Shown here: in pieces, positions 33,200 to 45,229 of the stretch
Position numbering within the stretch: position 1 is the stretch's first letter
Layout: each line of letters begins with the position of its first letter
Source: Eutreptiella sp. 'Long Island Sound 2002'
Lineage: Eukaryota; Euglenozoa; Euglenophyceae; Eutreptiales; Eutreptiaceae
NCBI GenBank assembly: GCA_964036045.1
Contig: OZ038378.1
Span: forward strand, 25,285,935 to 25,349,934
Direction: 5' to 3'
DNA length: 64,000 nt
The notes under the pieces: generated by a model
What the model was told of the DNA's origin: nothing
Databases searched by the model: none
The model's input: the letters and a program-made list of their open reading frames with translations, nothing else
Position numbers and translations under genes: made by a program

Positions 33200-34229
33200 T
33201 TCGGGTTTGGGGTTGGCGGGGGGTTCGTTGGGAGGGGCTTTGGGGGACTTCTTGCGTACCTCTAAAAGGTGTGCGTTGGCTTTCTTGGCGGAACCCAAGA
33301 GGAGGTTTCGCACCACTTCGTAGAGCGTGCTGTCGTTCGGTTGCTGCACCCCAATGACAGCACTCGTGTGATGGTGGACACCGGTGACGGAGCCCACCTC
33401 CAACCCGTGTACCGGACGTGCGTGCGGGTCCCAACAATGGGATCGTTAGGACCCGTGGTGTCTTTACCCCCCCCCCCCTTGGGGTTGGGGGTGGCCTTGT
33501 TGCCCTCGGTCTCCTTAACCCCCCCTTCGGGGTTGGGGTTTGCCTTGATCGCAGCGGTCTCTTTGCCCCCCCCCCCCCGCGCGCGCTAGGGATTGCCTTG
33601 AGGGCCTCATGCTCTTTCCCCGACCCCCCTTCCTGGGCGTTCCGGGTTGCCTTGATGGTCTCAGTGGATTTACCTCCCCCCATCGGGGCTCAGTGTTGCC
33701 TGCATGGTCTTGTGGGCCGCGGGGGCGGGGATGCTAGGAGGGGTTTTCGTTTTTTTCGGGTGGAGGATGGCCCCGGCTGAAGGACCCGAGGATTGGCTGC
33801 TAGAGTCCAACTCATCGGAGTGGGACTCAAAACTCTTCCTCTTGGGTGTCTTCTTGCCCTTGGTGGTGGCGGGGTTTTTCGTGTGTGTTTGGGGGGCTTG
33901 GGTTTGGTCGAGGGGCCCGTGGGGGCGGGGGCGGGGCCTTTCGTGGTGCCGGACCCTCCCCCCTACCCCATTGCTTCCAATCCCCTCCCTACCATCCCCC
34001 CGCACACCTCCTCGTCCTGTGCCCCCATATATCCCGCCTCAATCATCGCGGCCCACTCCATGGGCTTGTAGCTCCGTGGCGGGCCCCAGGCTTCGGAGCG
34101 CACCCACCTGTGCTCCCACTCGCAGAGCCCGCGCAGCAGTGTGAGCCTAGGGGCTGGGTCGTCCGCCAACAACTTGTGGAGGTTGCCCACGTGCATAATT
34201 TGCTTGCTGTTACGGTCAATCCATATCAC
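33200..34229 (-). CDS. Unknown protein with Gly/Lys repeats; relative of the 14 kb gene
   Basis: The N-terminal block (34229-33963) has LLADDPAPRLTLLRGLCEWE and RSEAWGPPR, alignable with VLADHPAPWLRLRAQW and WDSEWGTPR at 14.3 kb. TAG at 33963 is read through into GGGSGTTKGPAPAPTGPSTK. After a frame change in an A/C run near 33890 it continues as GKKTPKRKSFESHSDELDSS and a Lys/Pro stretch. Downstream, imperfect repeats of GG-(V)-K-E-T-x3-K-A-x-PNP occur at 33430-33720 next to C runs, again with frame changes. The homopolymers make the exact frame unreliable. Confidence 0.4.
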
Positions 34230-34423
34230 AAGGACTTGGCGAGCGTGCCAACAATGGAATACAACGTCACGTACCTTAGAGTGGGAGACAAGCGGAATTT
34301 TTGTTCAAAGAAATTTGAAATTTTTCGTGAAACTTTTCGGTTCGTTTCCTTCGGTTAAGAGTAACTGTTAACATTCAATATTTGCGAGCGCGGGCGCCGT
34401 TTTTATCATTACACGAATAGAGA

Positions 34424-35228
34424 TCAATCTGAATGTCCTAAATACCAATTGAAATAAAAGGCACGGAAAAAAATAACCACACCTCTACAAATGTTCCACA
34501 GCGCTACGCTTGCATGGCTGCCATGCTTGTTTGTGAAATTTGTGGCCGCGGTGGGGGCGTCCACGGCCTCCTTCTTGCCATTTGCGGCCTTTTTCATTAC
34601 CATCTTCGCCATGGCAGCGTTGGCACCGCGGGCATGCACCTTGGTGCCCCGTGCATCCGGTAGCGCACCTTCCAAGCTATGTTTCGCCACCCGATCGTAG
34701 ACCATTACTGGCCCGTGGGCCAGCAAGCTGGTCCGGTTGACACACCACCAGGTGGCGTTCATTACCCTCCACAGCTTCACCCACCCTAACCTTACCCAAT
34801 GGCCCAGGCACACCGAAAACTGTGCCGGCCCACAGCTTACTCCTAGTGGTTAAAAAAGATATTGAGTGAGGTTAGGGACCCGACGGCAACTTTCTCCCGA
34901 TGGGGCACATGCATGACCCTCCAAGGGGCACCCAGACCGAGCCCCCCCCCCCCCCCCCCCCCCCATATTGGTATCCTTCCGCGATTCCCCCTTCCCATGG
35001 CGGTGGACTAGACATTTAACTAAACGCCTAGAAACCCACCAAAGGGTTACATAGGCTTTGGTGGGGTCATAAAAAGATGGCTCATCTAGCCAGCACAGTT
35101 CAGACAGGGCGTGTGCAGAGCAACACACTGTGCCTGCCTTCGGGAGCTCGCAGACGCCGTGCTCGGGACATTTTGCAGCCACTGTGGGACGGGCTTAGAG
35201 GGGGAGGGGTTGGGGTCGGGCACCACAT
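34424..35228 (-). CDS. Unknown protein with Cys/His-rich N-terminus, TAA in frame
   Basis: One frame from just after TGA at about 35229 to TGA at 34424, passing TAA at about 35190 and at 34850. Contains KCPEHGVC...TVCCSAHALSELC, a plausible zinc site, then DPTKAYVTLWWVSRRLVK, a glycine run from the poly-C tract at 34940-34960, and after the second TAA PLGVSCGPAQFSVCLGHW and LWRVMNATWWCVNRTSLL. A basic tail follows. No ATG lies upstream in frame, so an N-terminal exon is probably missing. The WW..R and zinc pattern is transposon-like, but I recognise no family. Confidence 0.5.
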
Positions 35229-35229
35229 C

Positions 35230-35880
35230 ACCATTCCCCTCCCCCTGTCCCTCCCCCGAGTCTTTCTCATCCAGCACCCCCTCCCCCTCCTCCTGCTTAA
35301 AAACCCACTGTTCCTGTTAAAAAACCCCCCAAGGGCTGTGACTGTGACTCTGAATGACTCCTGCCTCCCTATCATCCTTCTCTTTGTGACGGGCCTCCTT
35401 CTCCGCCCGCCATACACGCTTGGCCACGCGGCGCTCCTCCTTGGCTGACACGGGCTCAGACGAGGCAGCGTCGGGCCGTGCACTGCAGCTGGTTGCGCTG
35501 CTAGGGATGAGCCGCTACCGTTGCCACAGCTGTTGCTGGAGCTGCAGCCTGCCGCCTCTCCTCCACTTGTTGCATCTGTGACACAACGACAAAAATCAAT
35601 ATTTGAAAATTCCCTTTAATTTTTGTTCGTTTAATATTACACAACCGCCGATTCATTAACATATGAAATATAAGCGGACGCCGTTGCTAACGTTAAACAT
35701 AAAACATCAAAATAGACGCCGGAAACATTAAACAACCATAGAAACAAAGCAAACAAGCAGAGCAAGCATAGTGTGCGTTGAACTCCTCCATCATGCCGGT
35801 GAGGACCTTGCGCTAAAAGGCCTCCATGTTGTTGGGCCCCGTTGATTGGAGGAACAAGAGCTGGGGGTGAATGGGGCAAT
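35230..35880. other. Intergenic; nothing recognised
   Basis: C/T-rich tract at 35220-35290 and AT-rich segment at 35590-35720. The minus-strand frame of the neighbouring transposase fragment continues here but loses protein-like composition. Confidence 0.3.
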
Positions 35881-36517
35881 GCAAGAGGTGGTGGGCTGTG
35901 GGTGGCCATCAAATTGGCCATGTTTAAGAGTGCTGCGTGGGGGGTCCCATGGGTCCTCAGGGGGAGATCAAATTCCAAAAAGCACCACTCCCATGCCTGC
36001 AGCACGACATGCCCTCGCTTTCTAGATTGCTTGCCACCAGCACCCCCCACCCCTGGTCTGGTGTGGTCATTGTACACTTTTTTCAGGATGGCGTTGAGGC
36101 TCTCAACGACATCCGCCCCGGCCCCATCCCCAATCCCTCCGCATTCGCCGGCGCCTGCATCCCATCCTGCTCCAGGTAGTGGAGGTAGTTGGACTCGCAG
36201 GTTGCCTTGCAGCAATGCTCGCGGTACTTCCGCACCACCGCCGCGGCCACCAGGTACGTGGTGGTGGGGGGTGTCCGTGTACAAGGCACGGAGGAGCTCC
36301 CACATGGCAACCGCTGCCTCCAATTCTTGGTCCTCCGGCGCGTAGGCCAACATTGGGCCCAATACCTCTGAAGCCAAAAAGAGAGCCCGGGACTGCTCAC
36401 TATCGGGTGACACAGTGGCACCCAACTTCACCCCAGTGCGCGACTCGTACAGCCGTTGCAGGGCGGTGGCGGTTTCCTTGGGTAGCTCCTCTACCCGGTT
36501 GGTTCACATTTTTTGTA
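35880..36517 (-). pseudogene. Transposase-like family, copy B, C-terminal part
   Basis: Reads NRVEELPKETATALQRLYES, then GVKLGATVSPDSEQSRALFL, LYTDTP, and after a frame change VRKYREHCCKATCESNYLHY. A second, compensating change follows, then ADVVESLNAILKKVYNDHT and RGHVVLQAWEWCFLEFDLPL. The first part matches 63.55 kb (copy A) and the last part matches 55.3 kb (copy D), which defines the family. The two compensating shifts make it a decayed copy. Conserved Cys, Trp and Glu positions suggest a DNA-transposon nuclease of KDZ-like type, but the family assignment is a guess. Confidence 0.55.
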
Positions 36518-36630
36518 TAATATTAAAATAATGTTTCGTTCGGGTCTCAATGTTAACGAAAAACGAGGTATGAAACGGGAAATATTAAGGCGAAATCCGA
36601 AAAATTAATGCACCACAAAACGGTCGAATA

Positions 36631-37341
36631 CCTGAAGATTGTCGGCCCATATAGTGGCGAAAGCAGCCATGTCCTTGTCCCTGCAAACGGCCATCCCTAT
36701 CACCCACAAAAAAGCGGGGGTGCGGGCCCGTTTGCCATGGTTGAGGAGCCCAATAGGTAGTTGGGTCAAACTCCCACCAGCGCACGGGTATGAATCCCCA
36801 CGTAGAACAAACGTGAGGGGCCGCTACCAAACGATGGTGTCCACAATTGGTGGGCGGGACTAGAGATATTGCACCCATGGGCGTAACGGCCAACTACAGC
36901 CGCTACCAAGTGGCTCAACAATGGACACGGGTGGGCGCAACTCGAGCGGCTTGGCCAATTCCTTCCACGTGTCCAAGTACTCACCACACATTGGCGCCAA
37001 GGAAGTGGTGGCGATGCAGCAATATGCCTCCCTCCTTTTTCCCGCGCGAGATTGTATTAGGCTTCTCATGGACCTTAACTGCGTGAAGACGGAATGTTGC
37101 CACATCTCTGAGTGCATGACCTTGAGAGGGGCGGTGTACACGGCCGCTACCGGCCTCAAGTTCCCACGCCCGAGGGGTAACAACCCTCCGTGGCCTCCGC
37201 CCAAGAGGCCTTGTCAAAGGGGCAGTGGGCAACCCACTCACCAAGGAGTTGAGAGACTGAAGGGTCCCGCAAACTCTTGGCGCCACTCAAACGCACAAGC
37301 GTCATTCTAAGCTCGAGAAGAGTATTCCGAGAGAAAGACAT
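36631..37341 (-). pseudogene. Transposase-like family, copy B, N-terminal part with internal inversion
   Basis: Starts MSFSRNTLLELRMTL at 37341 and continues GAKSLRDPSVSQLLGEWVA. Then about 190 bases (37003-37192) are in the opposite orientation: the plus strand there encodes QQYASLLFPARDCIRLLMDL, the counterpart of copy A. The minus frame resumes at EYLDTWKELAKPLELRPPVS and runs, through two TAG codons, to TFVLRGDSYPCAGGS, ALWVIG-type and DKDMAAFATIWADNLQ, followed by a GTATTC donor. The first of these TAG codons falls where copies A and C have CAA. Confidence 0.6.
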
Positions 37342-37855
37342 AACAAGAGCTACACAAGAGAAAATACGGTGGGGACTGGGGTGGAAGGCGGAACCGGAGG
37401 AAGGGGGTAAGAGGTGAAGACTCAACCCAAAAGCCATGCAACCCCTCTGCAACCCTAGTGAACAACATTGTATCACATAAAACCCCACTACAGCGCTAGT
37501 ACACAAGTGCAACAACCCGTGCAAACCTACAAAAATTGTGCCCATCCCGTTTGGCACGTTAATATTTGTTCGTTGAACATTTCAAACAAGTTATATTAAA
37601 TTTCAAATGTTAAACCGTATTAATTTTAAAGGGGGTTCCTAGGGTTAGGACTAGAAGATCTAAGCCGGTCCGAGGCTGCAGTGGTTGTAGGCACTAGGAT
37701 TCTCCTACCTCGCAAAGAAAACATTTCACAGAAAAGCAATGGATTGTGCACGAGCTAGACTAATCATGGTAGCCACCCATTGCATGATGTTGTAGGCCGA
37801 ACATTGTAACAAGGGGCGCCAAGGGCACACCGTTTAGCGCAAACGGGATACCTCC

Positions 37856-38030
37856 ATCATCGCAATATGCGTTGCTACTTTGCTTGTGCCGTATCTTGAA
37901 AGTAGGTTCCCGCCTCTAAAATATATTATGTGCATTCCAACCTCCATCATCGCAACATGCGTTGTTACTTTGCATGTGCCCTATCTCGAAAGTGGGTTCC
38001 CGCCTCCAAACGATATTCTGTGCATTCCAA
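37856..38030 (+). repeat. About 83-bp tandem duplication
   Basis: CATCGCAAYATGCGTTG, TACTTTGC, TGCCGTATC/TGCCCTATC, GGTTCCCGCCTC and TGTGCATTCCAA occur twice in the same order, back to back. Confidence 0.8.
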
Positions 38031-39500
38031 GCCCCCCGGAGGCAACATAGGATCTTACTAGGTTGCTGCAAAATACAACGCGGTTGTTTCGCAAAAAAAA
38101 ATGACTCAATCTGGGAGAAGCATTTGACTCAAATGCTGTGCAGGCGCCACTGGGCATTAGACGCTACGGTGTGACCATGGTGCCATGGTGGACGGTTGGT
38201 TTCCTACCGTGTACCATTTGGTGCGGAAGGGGTTGCTGGAACTGTGCCCCAACCTCATGGAGTGGTGGCAACGAGTCGCTGAAAACTACAGCCCCACCTT
38301 GTGTGATACGGATCTGAATTTTGGTGTATGCTCGCTAGAAGCAACAATAATTGTATGTTGTGACACAAAATACCCCCCCCCTTTACCCCTTGCCCAACGG
38401 AGCCCTTGGGCAGGCACATGGCTACACTTGCCCTCTAGAAGTGCCCGACTTCTATGGTCACGGTCACGGTGGCTAATCCGCCTCCCCCTACTGTGCAATG
38501 TCCCTATGCCGACTTGCACATTGTCCACGAGCCAGGACCGCAACAAGTAAGATGTCTCTAGAGCCTCTAGAGTCTAGAGTCTCTAGAGATGTTTCTAGAC
38601 CGGTGTTGGATGGGGGGTTTACGAATGCCACACATTGTTCCTGCTAGCGGTGGCCAAACATCTGAGTGTTGTTGCGAATTGGGCCACACCGGGCCAAAAA
38701 AGGCAAAATTTGTGGCACTCAAAACTTGGAGGTTAGCGTGTAGTCAGGCCCCGACGGTAAAGAAATAGGAGAAGCCAACACCAACTGCCACTTTGTAGGG
38801 GTGGAAGAAAAAAAATCGTGTGCGAAGGGGGTGGGTCGATGGCGCCCCTTTGCGAACCCCCCCCCCCCTTCATGGCTACCGGGACTGGTGCTATACCTGA
38901 GCCCCCAACGCCCGCCAACGGTGGTGGTACTCATCTTCCGTCATTCCGACCACATCCCGTGGCACAAAGAAAAATGGAGGATGTAGCGCCACCTGGGCCT
39001 CCCATGGGCACAAACTACTAGGATGCGCATGTAACATGTGAGGAACAAGAATCAGCAACAGACTTAGCATCCAAGTCTCAAGCACAGGTGCAGTCAAAGC
39101 TCGAATCGGAGCTAGAGTTGGAGCCGGAGCTGGTGGAAGAAGTTTGGGCAGTGAGGGGATAACCCTTGCCCTCTCGGGGGCCCACATGTGGGTAAAAGGG
39201 CAACATAACACCTGCCGTCTCGGGGCCCCCAAATGGGTTAGAAAAGGACCCCCAATAAGTTCAGTAATAGGTTTGTCACGGGAGCCCCTTTCCCAACCGC
39301 ACCCCCCCATCCTTCAAGGGGCTCCAACCACCCCCTGGCGCACAAACCATTTACCCCCTCCGTAGGCAAGAGTTGTTTTCCCATCCACCAAATGCCACTA
39401 CATGTAATGGCCCGCCCTATGCCAAAATAGGGCAAACTTAATAGACTCAGAAGTTTGGGCTGGCATAGAGTGGTCGGCCCGGCCACAACTCGGATAGGCG
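38031..39500. other. Nothing recognised; short CTCTAGAG palindromes
   Basis: At 38556-38590 CTCTAGAG-type palindromes are clustered four times. Plus- and minus-strand frames up to 140 codons lack convincing composition. Confidence 0.3.
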
Positions 39501-39509
39501 CACTCTTCT

Positions 39510-41240
39510 TCCGAGACGCACTAGTTTTGCAATGAGACTGAACAGTCAACCACAAATATATCCCCAACACCACTTGCCCCGATCAGAACCCTGCAACAAG
39601 GACCTCTTTGGGACTATTTGTCATGCCCTGTCTAGAGTGCAAATCTTCATGACCTTGCACTCTTGCCCACGTGCTATGAGAGCCACGTTATTCACTCGCG
39701 TGAGCCGTTCCCCAATTGACGCTATTGCCCTAGGACCGATTGGGCCTCGTGAGTGATGCGCCCATAGCAAGATGGAGCGGATGTCTCTTTCCATGACCCG
39801 GATCCCGTCCTCGTGTCGTAAGGGTAAACACCCTCTGATATCCTTCATCTTCTGCGTATATGCAGCTGCCACTATCACTTTAAAGCATGTGAAGAGCGCC
39901 TCTACTGCCCCCCTTCCATGCCGCCTTTTGGTCTCGTTGTAGAAACTTGACTTGTAGGTTTGCTACCAATTCTACAAAATTGTTGAATACCTTTCGAGCA
40001 TCTCTTATACGTACCCATTGACCACCTTGCACGAGGGCCGCTCATGCATTGTGACGGGGCTGCATGGTGGCATGGTTGCTGACACATAGCATAGGTTCTT
40101 AGGATGTGTGTATGCATAGCCTACCCTTCCTCTCTGTCATTTGTTGACCATTGCATCAGCTTCTATGTCTTGCTTCTATGTCGGGATATTCTTGAAGGGG
40201 TGGTGTAGTATTTGTAGTTTTCTAAAATGAACATCCCACAGCGAAGTGTGCCGCTTGTCCAAAACCATATATACCGCAATGGTGGAAGAGTTGGTCCACG
40301 AACCCTGAGTTGAGTCTATTAGTTGTCCATTCTTTTGCTTGAGTAGATGGGTCCATTGACACTCATACAACTATCAGTTGTTACATGAATGGTAAGCTAT
40401 CCGGGAAATCTTCGGAATCCCGGATCTTGAACTGCTGCAATGAAACATGGAATATAAGCAACACCAGTGTGTTTTCCAACCAACATGCTGTGCGATGGGT
40501 GGCACTACAGTGTGGCATGGAAGCCCCCCACCAACCATCCCCGCACGCACATTTTGACGGGCAGTAGAGAGGATCCATTTTGGTGTTTGCAATGTTCATC
40601 CAAAGTCACCATGGTGTGACGCTCCAGAATAACGGGCACAATTTGCAGATTATGAGGTGCAGGTCCTCGAGTATTGTTGACATCGTGCCCTCCATCCACG
40701 TTGCTAGTGATGTGGGTCTCGAGTCCAAATTTGGCCGGATGCATCAAAGTTAGCCGCTTGAAGGACCTCCAAAGCGACAAGCCATCAGGTAGAGGTGACA
40801 ACACTATGGGTGTTTGCTTGCGCCCGTGGTGAGCAAGAAATGAAGGGCTACCCCGTATTGTTAGACTGTAGCGTAGCATAAGTTGTCCCGGATGTGCGGT
40901 ACACACGTGAGGCCCCACATCGTGCCACGGAACCGTGCTTGCAAGAGGGTACCTGGTAAGATGCATGGCAGCACATGCGCTGTGGTGAGCGACTCAGTCT
41001 TGGTCCACCACGGATGGCCGTGTTGTGTGGGATCACATTGTTGTCCGAGGCCGACAAAAGCATGAAAAGCACAATTATGGATTTTTGAATCCACAAGCCA
41101 CATCACAGCATCCATTACACTGGTGTGAATACCCAAAAAATTATGTTGCATAGCCCTTTGCTCTTTGGCCGGTGGCATGGGTACAATAAGCATGTGCTCC
41201 TTAGTGACCTAGATTAAAGCCAATGTAATTAATATCCGGT
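39510..41240 (-). CDS. Long transposon-like coding region, frame changes, many TAA/TAG
   Basis: From about 41240 a frame with TAG near 41207 leads into MLIVPMPPAKEQRAMQ and DAVMWLVDSKIHNCAF to TGA at about 40750. An overlapping frame runs from about 40966 to about 39885 (360 codons, no TGA) through TAG at 40505, an adjacent TAA-TAG and several more TAG, with segments FGLETHITSNVDGGHDVNN, RMDN-QQ-TQLRVRGPTL and EGGQ. At the distal end a third frame gives RDARKVFNNFVELVANLQVK and EDEGYQRVFTLTTRG. Long TGA-free frames overlap here, so I cannot fix one model. Most likely a decayed transposon gene. Confidence 0.4.
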
Positions 41241-41499
41241 GCAAAATCAATGAGATTAATACCAGGTTTTGTGTTTTTGCATGATGTTTGGGGGGCACCT
41301 AGGGGAAATTCCCACCCCTACCGGATGTTGTGCATGTTCAATGGTCATTTCCTTCCGGGGTTAGGGAGGGGGGCGCAAATGAAAATCTACATAAATGTCA
41401 AAATGCTACTGACCATCAATATTTCAAATCAAGATTTGGCATTAATCTTTGAGATGAAAAAAATTACTCTGTCACGGGCATGAATATTAACTTGCAAAT

Positions 41500-41740
41500 A
41501 TTAATTGAAATTTTCACGCAACCCGTAAAAGCACCAACACAACGACGTACTTTGAAACCATTTTTTTGTTTTGTGTACCTAGCGCACCATGGTTGGTGAA
41601 CCCAATGGAGAGTTGGGTCCAACTCCCACCGGCACATGGGTACACATCCCCACGCAAAAGGAATGTTAGGGGCTTTGTCCAATCGATAGCATCTGCAGGT
41701 GAAGGCTGCGATTGGACATAGCGCACCCCAGCTATGTGTA
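41500..41740 (-). pseudogene. Transposase-like family, copy C, core fragment
   Basis: Encodes RYVQSQPSPADAIDWTKPLT, GDVYPCAGGSWTQLSIGF and TNHG, matching the cores of copies A (62.8 kb) and B (36.8 kb). It stops after NHG where sequence similarity ends. Position 3-4 of the first segment has CAA where copy B has TAG. Confidence 0.6.
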
Positions 41741-41939
41741 TAAGGTCTGATGTCTGATGTCTGATAAGGGATGTTGTGTGTGTGGTCTTGGGGTGCAGCC
41801 AAGGAAGGATGGCCTAAGAACCCCCCCCTTCCTAGGGTCTTTCTACTCCTACACGTTACGACGGCACCCGAAGACTTTGAACACAAACACCACACCTTCA
41901 ATGCACCTACTTTGGGGGACATTGGGTCCCGGGTCGGTG

Positions 41940-42125
41940 ATACCCCATTTTTGGGGTGTTTTTGGAAACCCCGTTTGGGGCAAGAACCCCCCTAGGAACC
42001 CCCCTTCCTAGCCAGGAAGCGGGGTTTCTAGGGGGGTTCCTTGGCAGGAACCCCCCCCTTCCTAGACCCCTTCATGGGCAGGAACCCCCCTTCCTAGACC
42101 CTTCCTATGACCCTTCCTGTCCCGA
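41940..42125 (+). repeat. GGAACCCCCC / AGGAAGG minisatellite
   Basis: Repeated AGGAACCCCCCTTCCTAG words in both orientations, forming small palindromes. It borders the distal end of the split transposase-like gene (42189-50392), whose proximal end is bordered by the same words at 50400-50610. Confidence 0.7.
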
Positions 42126-42188
42126 GGCAATAGCACACAAATCCGTTCGCTGGGGCTTGAATCGCATTGTGCCACCACATTGATGTTG

Positions 42189-42755
42189 TCACTGGTCCAC
42201 ATGCCGCTTGCGTCGCTTGACAACGGCTGCACCGCGGCCTTGCCGCGCCTCGTACAATTGCAAACCGACACTCAACGCATCGGTGTGCACCACGTGCCTC
42301 ATTCCGAGGCGTGTGATGCGGGGTCGCCGAAGACACCAACCGCGCATCGAGTTTTTGAGATGCCGCTTGAACGGTTGGTTTCTGTATTCTGTCGGAATAC
42401 TGCGAAAAATGTACAAACTGCCAAAGCGACGGGCAAAATATGCGCCGCGAACACATGCCCAATGTACCCAAGGGGTCACACCCCATTGCAATTTACCCCA
42501 ACACTCCCCTAAACGGTCACTCGCGGACTCCAATTCCTTGAGTTCGGCCTGTGTTAGCCAATCCCTTTTGCGCCAGAGCGCGTGCATTCGATGCATTGAT
42601 AATAACACATGCTTCATCAATAGGAAAAATTTCACGCCACCAAAGGCCACGTCGGGTAGGTTGTCCCGCAATACGGCCACAACTCGGCCATGTAATGCAC
42701 TGTCTTCAAAAAACATTTTGCCACCTGTTATATCAAATTTTCCGGCCTTGTGTAC
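42189..42755 (-). pseudogene. Transposase-like gene, 3' part, distal to foldback insertion
   Basis: In coding sense the open frame leaves the foldback element at VHKAGKFDITGGKMFFEDSA and runs through FFLLMKHVLLSMHRMHALWR and FKRHLKNSMRGWCLRRPRIT to TGA at 42189, ending in a basic tail. Its 5' part lies on the other side of the 6.4 kb element (49199-50392). Joining the flanks after removing one GTAC leaves a one-base frame difference, so the gene was already damaged or was damaged by the insertion. Family unknown. Confidence 0.5.
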
Positions 42756-44409
42756 CTGCGGCTCACTGGTGGCTAAGTGGAAATGTGAAGTTGGGGCTCA
42801 TTTGGGGCTCAGTTGTGCATTGCGATGTCTTTGTGCTTGTTTGTTGTGCGTTTTGCATGCTCGGTAATGTGCATTTAATGTTTTTAGAAGTTTTAGATAC
42901 TCACTTGGTCAAGGTTCAAGGTGGGGGGTACTTTTTTTGGCGACGGCTCAGTTGACTGAGCGCCCGACTGAGCCGTCACTGAGCCGTCACTGAGCCGGCT
43001 CACTGAGCGCTCACTGAGCGCTCACTGAGCGCGCCAAATGGCTCAGTGAGCGCTCAGTGAGCGCTCACTGAGAGCTAATTGGGGGCTCACTCAGGGCTCA
43101 CTCAGGAGTTTCTCCCCCTTTCCGCCCTCTCTTCCCACCCTTGCTGGCCCACACTTCACCCTTTTCACACCAACATTGGTCCGCATTTCTCACCACGTCT
43201 TTTCTCCAAGAACTTGAGCGTGCATGCACACATACATACTTGCATACATGTACCCGTGGCGACAAACATACAAACATCCAAACACACACACTTCGTCAGG
43301 GACACAAATATCCAAACACATACACACACATACACCATACACACGTCCACACACACATGCACATGCACAAATTGACAACCACATTCATTCTTGTGTGCAA
43401 TTATCTTGCGTGTACATAAACACATGGCCACATTGAACCATGTGAAGTGAAGGGCTAGGGAGAGATGGTTACGGGGTTGGGGTTTGGGGATATGAACCTA
43501 ACCATTTGCGAGGGTGTTCCTTGTTGCCTCATGACAATGGCACCCCCCCCCCCCCCCAGACACACACACACACACGGGCGCGCGCGCCATGAAGCACAAA
43601 TAGGGCACAGAGGATATTGCTCGCTTTTGTGAGGTTGATCATACAACCATCGTGACCTACACCATGACACACTCATTCCCCTCCGTCCTTATCCCCCCCC
43701 GTCCCCTTTTGCCATGCCTGATCCCCCCGCTTACCCCATGCCAACCCCTTCTCTTATCTTGCCTGTCGCGTCCCCTTGCCCAGCCCTTGCCATGCCTTCC
43801 CTATTTATTGCCATGGCATCGAGTGCATGATGGTGGCGGCAATGACGATGACCTTTGCAGGTATGTTGTGCTAGTGTGTGTGTTCGCGGGTGTGTGCTTG
43901 TGCCCATGCGTATGTGCGCAAGTGTGGATGGTTTGTTCCCTCTTGGTTTCTCTCATTTAGTGTGTTTGTATGTATGTTTGTGTGTGAGTCGGGGGGGGGG
44001 GGGGGGTTGCTTGGATCGATGCATGGGTGAAGGTGTCCTTGTGCGTCACTGTGAGTGTGTGACTGCATTCTTTGGTTTCCGGTTGTCTAGGTTTGTTTGC
44101 GTACGTGGATTCGTGAATGTGTGTACGCGCAGGTGTGTGTGTGTGTGTGTGCCAATGTGTGTGTGTGTGTGTGTGTGTGTGTTGCAGCTTTTGCGGCTGT
44201 TGTTTTGGATCCTGTTGTTGGTTTTGGTGTTGTGTGGCATAGGCTTTGATTGTGTGCGCATAACATTGTGTTTGTGGCTGCAGATGCAGGTATGCTTGCG
44301 TTTGTGGTTGTGGCTGTGGTTCTGGGCTTGCGTGAGGTTGTTGCCATGGCTGTTGTGGTAGCTGTCGTTCTTGGTGTGGTTATGGTAGTGGCTGTGGTTG
44401 CGGCTTTGC

Positions 44410-44465
44410 TTGTGGGTGTGGGTGTGGGTGTGGGTGTGGGTGTGGGTGTGGGTGTGGGTGTGTGT
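44410..44465 (+). repeat. (GTGTGG)n microsatellite in left arm
   Basis: About seven GGTGTG units. The mirrored CACACC run in the right arm (47525-47565) is shorter, showing independent length change of the arms after insertion. Confidence 0.85.
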
Positions 44466-45229
44466 CTGCAAGCTGTGTTGTGTGTGGATTTGGTTGTGGT
44501 TGTGTCAGTGTGTGTGGCCCTGGCTGTGGCGAAGGCTGCAGTTGCAGCTTTCACTGTGGCTGCAGCTGTTCTTTGGGTGTAGCTGTGGGGGGGGGGGGGG
44601 TGGTAAAGGACTACAAAGAGGGGGGCTGAAATCACCATCCACCCCCTCCCAAACAAGACCGCACCAAGTTTACAGTGACATTGTACAGTGACAGTGTACA
44701 ATGACAGTGTATAGTGAGAGCATACAGTGCGTGTGGAGTGACAGTGTAGAGTGCTAGTATAGAGACTTGGGCGTTGTGGCGGACGTACTGTGCGTGGGGA
44801 TACATTCTATGAGACCTTGGGGAGTACAGTGTACAGAGTACAGTGTACAGTGTACAGTGTACAGTGACAATGTACAGTGATAGTGTATAGTGACAGTGTG
44901 CAATGGCAGTGACAGCGTACAGTGCCAGAATACAGTGTACCATGTACAGTGACAGTAGATAGTGACACCATTGACAGTGTACATGGACAGTGTACAGTGA
45001 CAGTGTACAGTGACAGTGTACAGTGACAGTGAACCATGAGTGAGCCCTCACTGAGCGCTCACTGAGCCATTTGGCGCGCTCAGTGAGCGCTCACTGAGCC
45101 ATTTGGCGCGCTCACTGAGCGCTCACTGAGCGCGCGAAACGGCGCAGTGAGCGCTCAGTGAGCGCGCCAAATGGCTCAGTGAGCGCTCAGTGAGGGCTCA
45201 CTCATGGTTCACTGTCACTGTACACTGTC

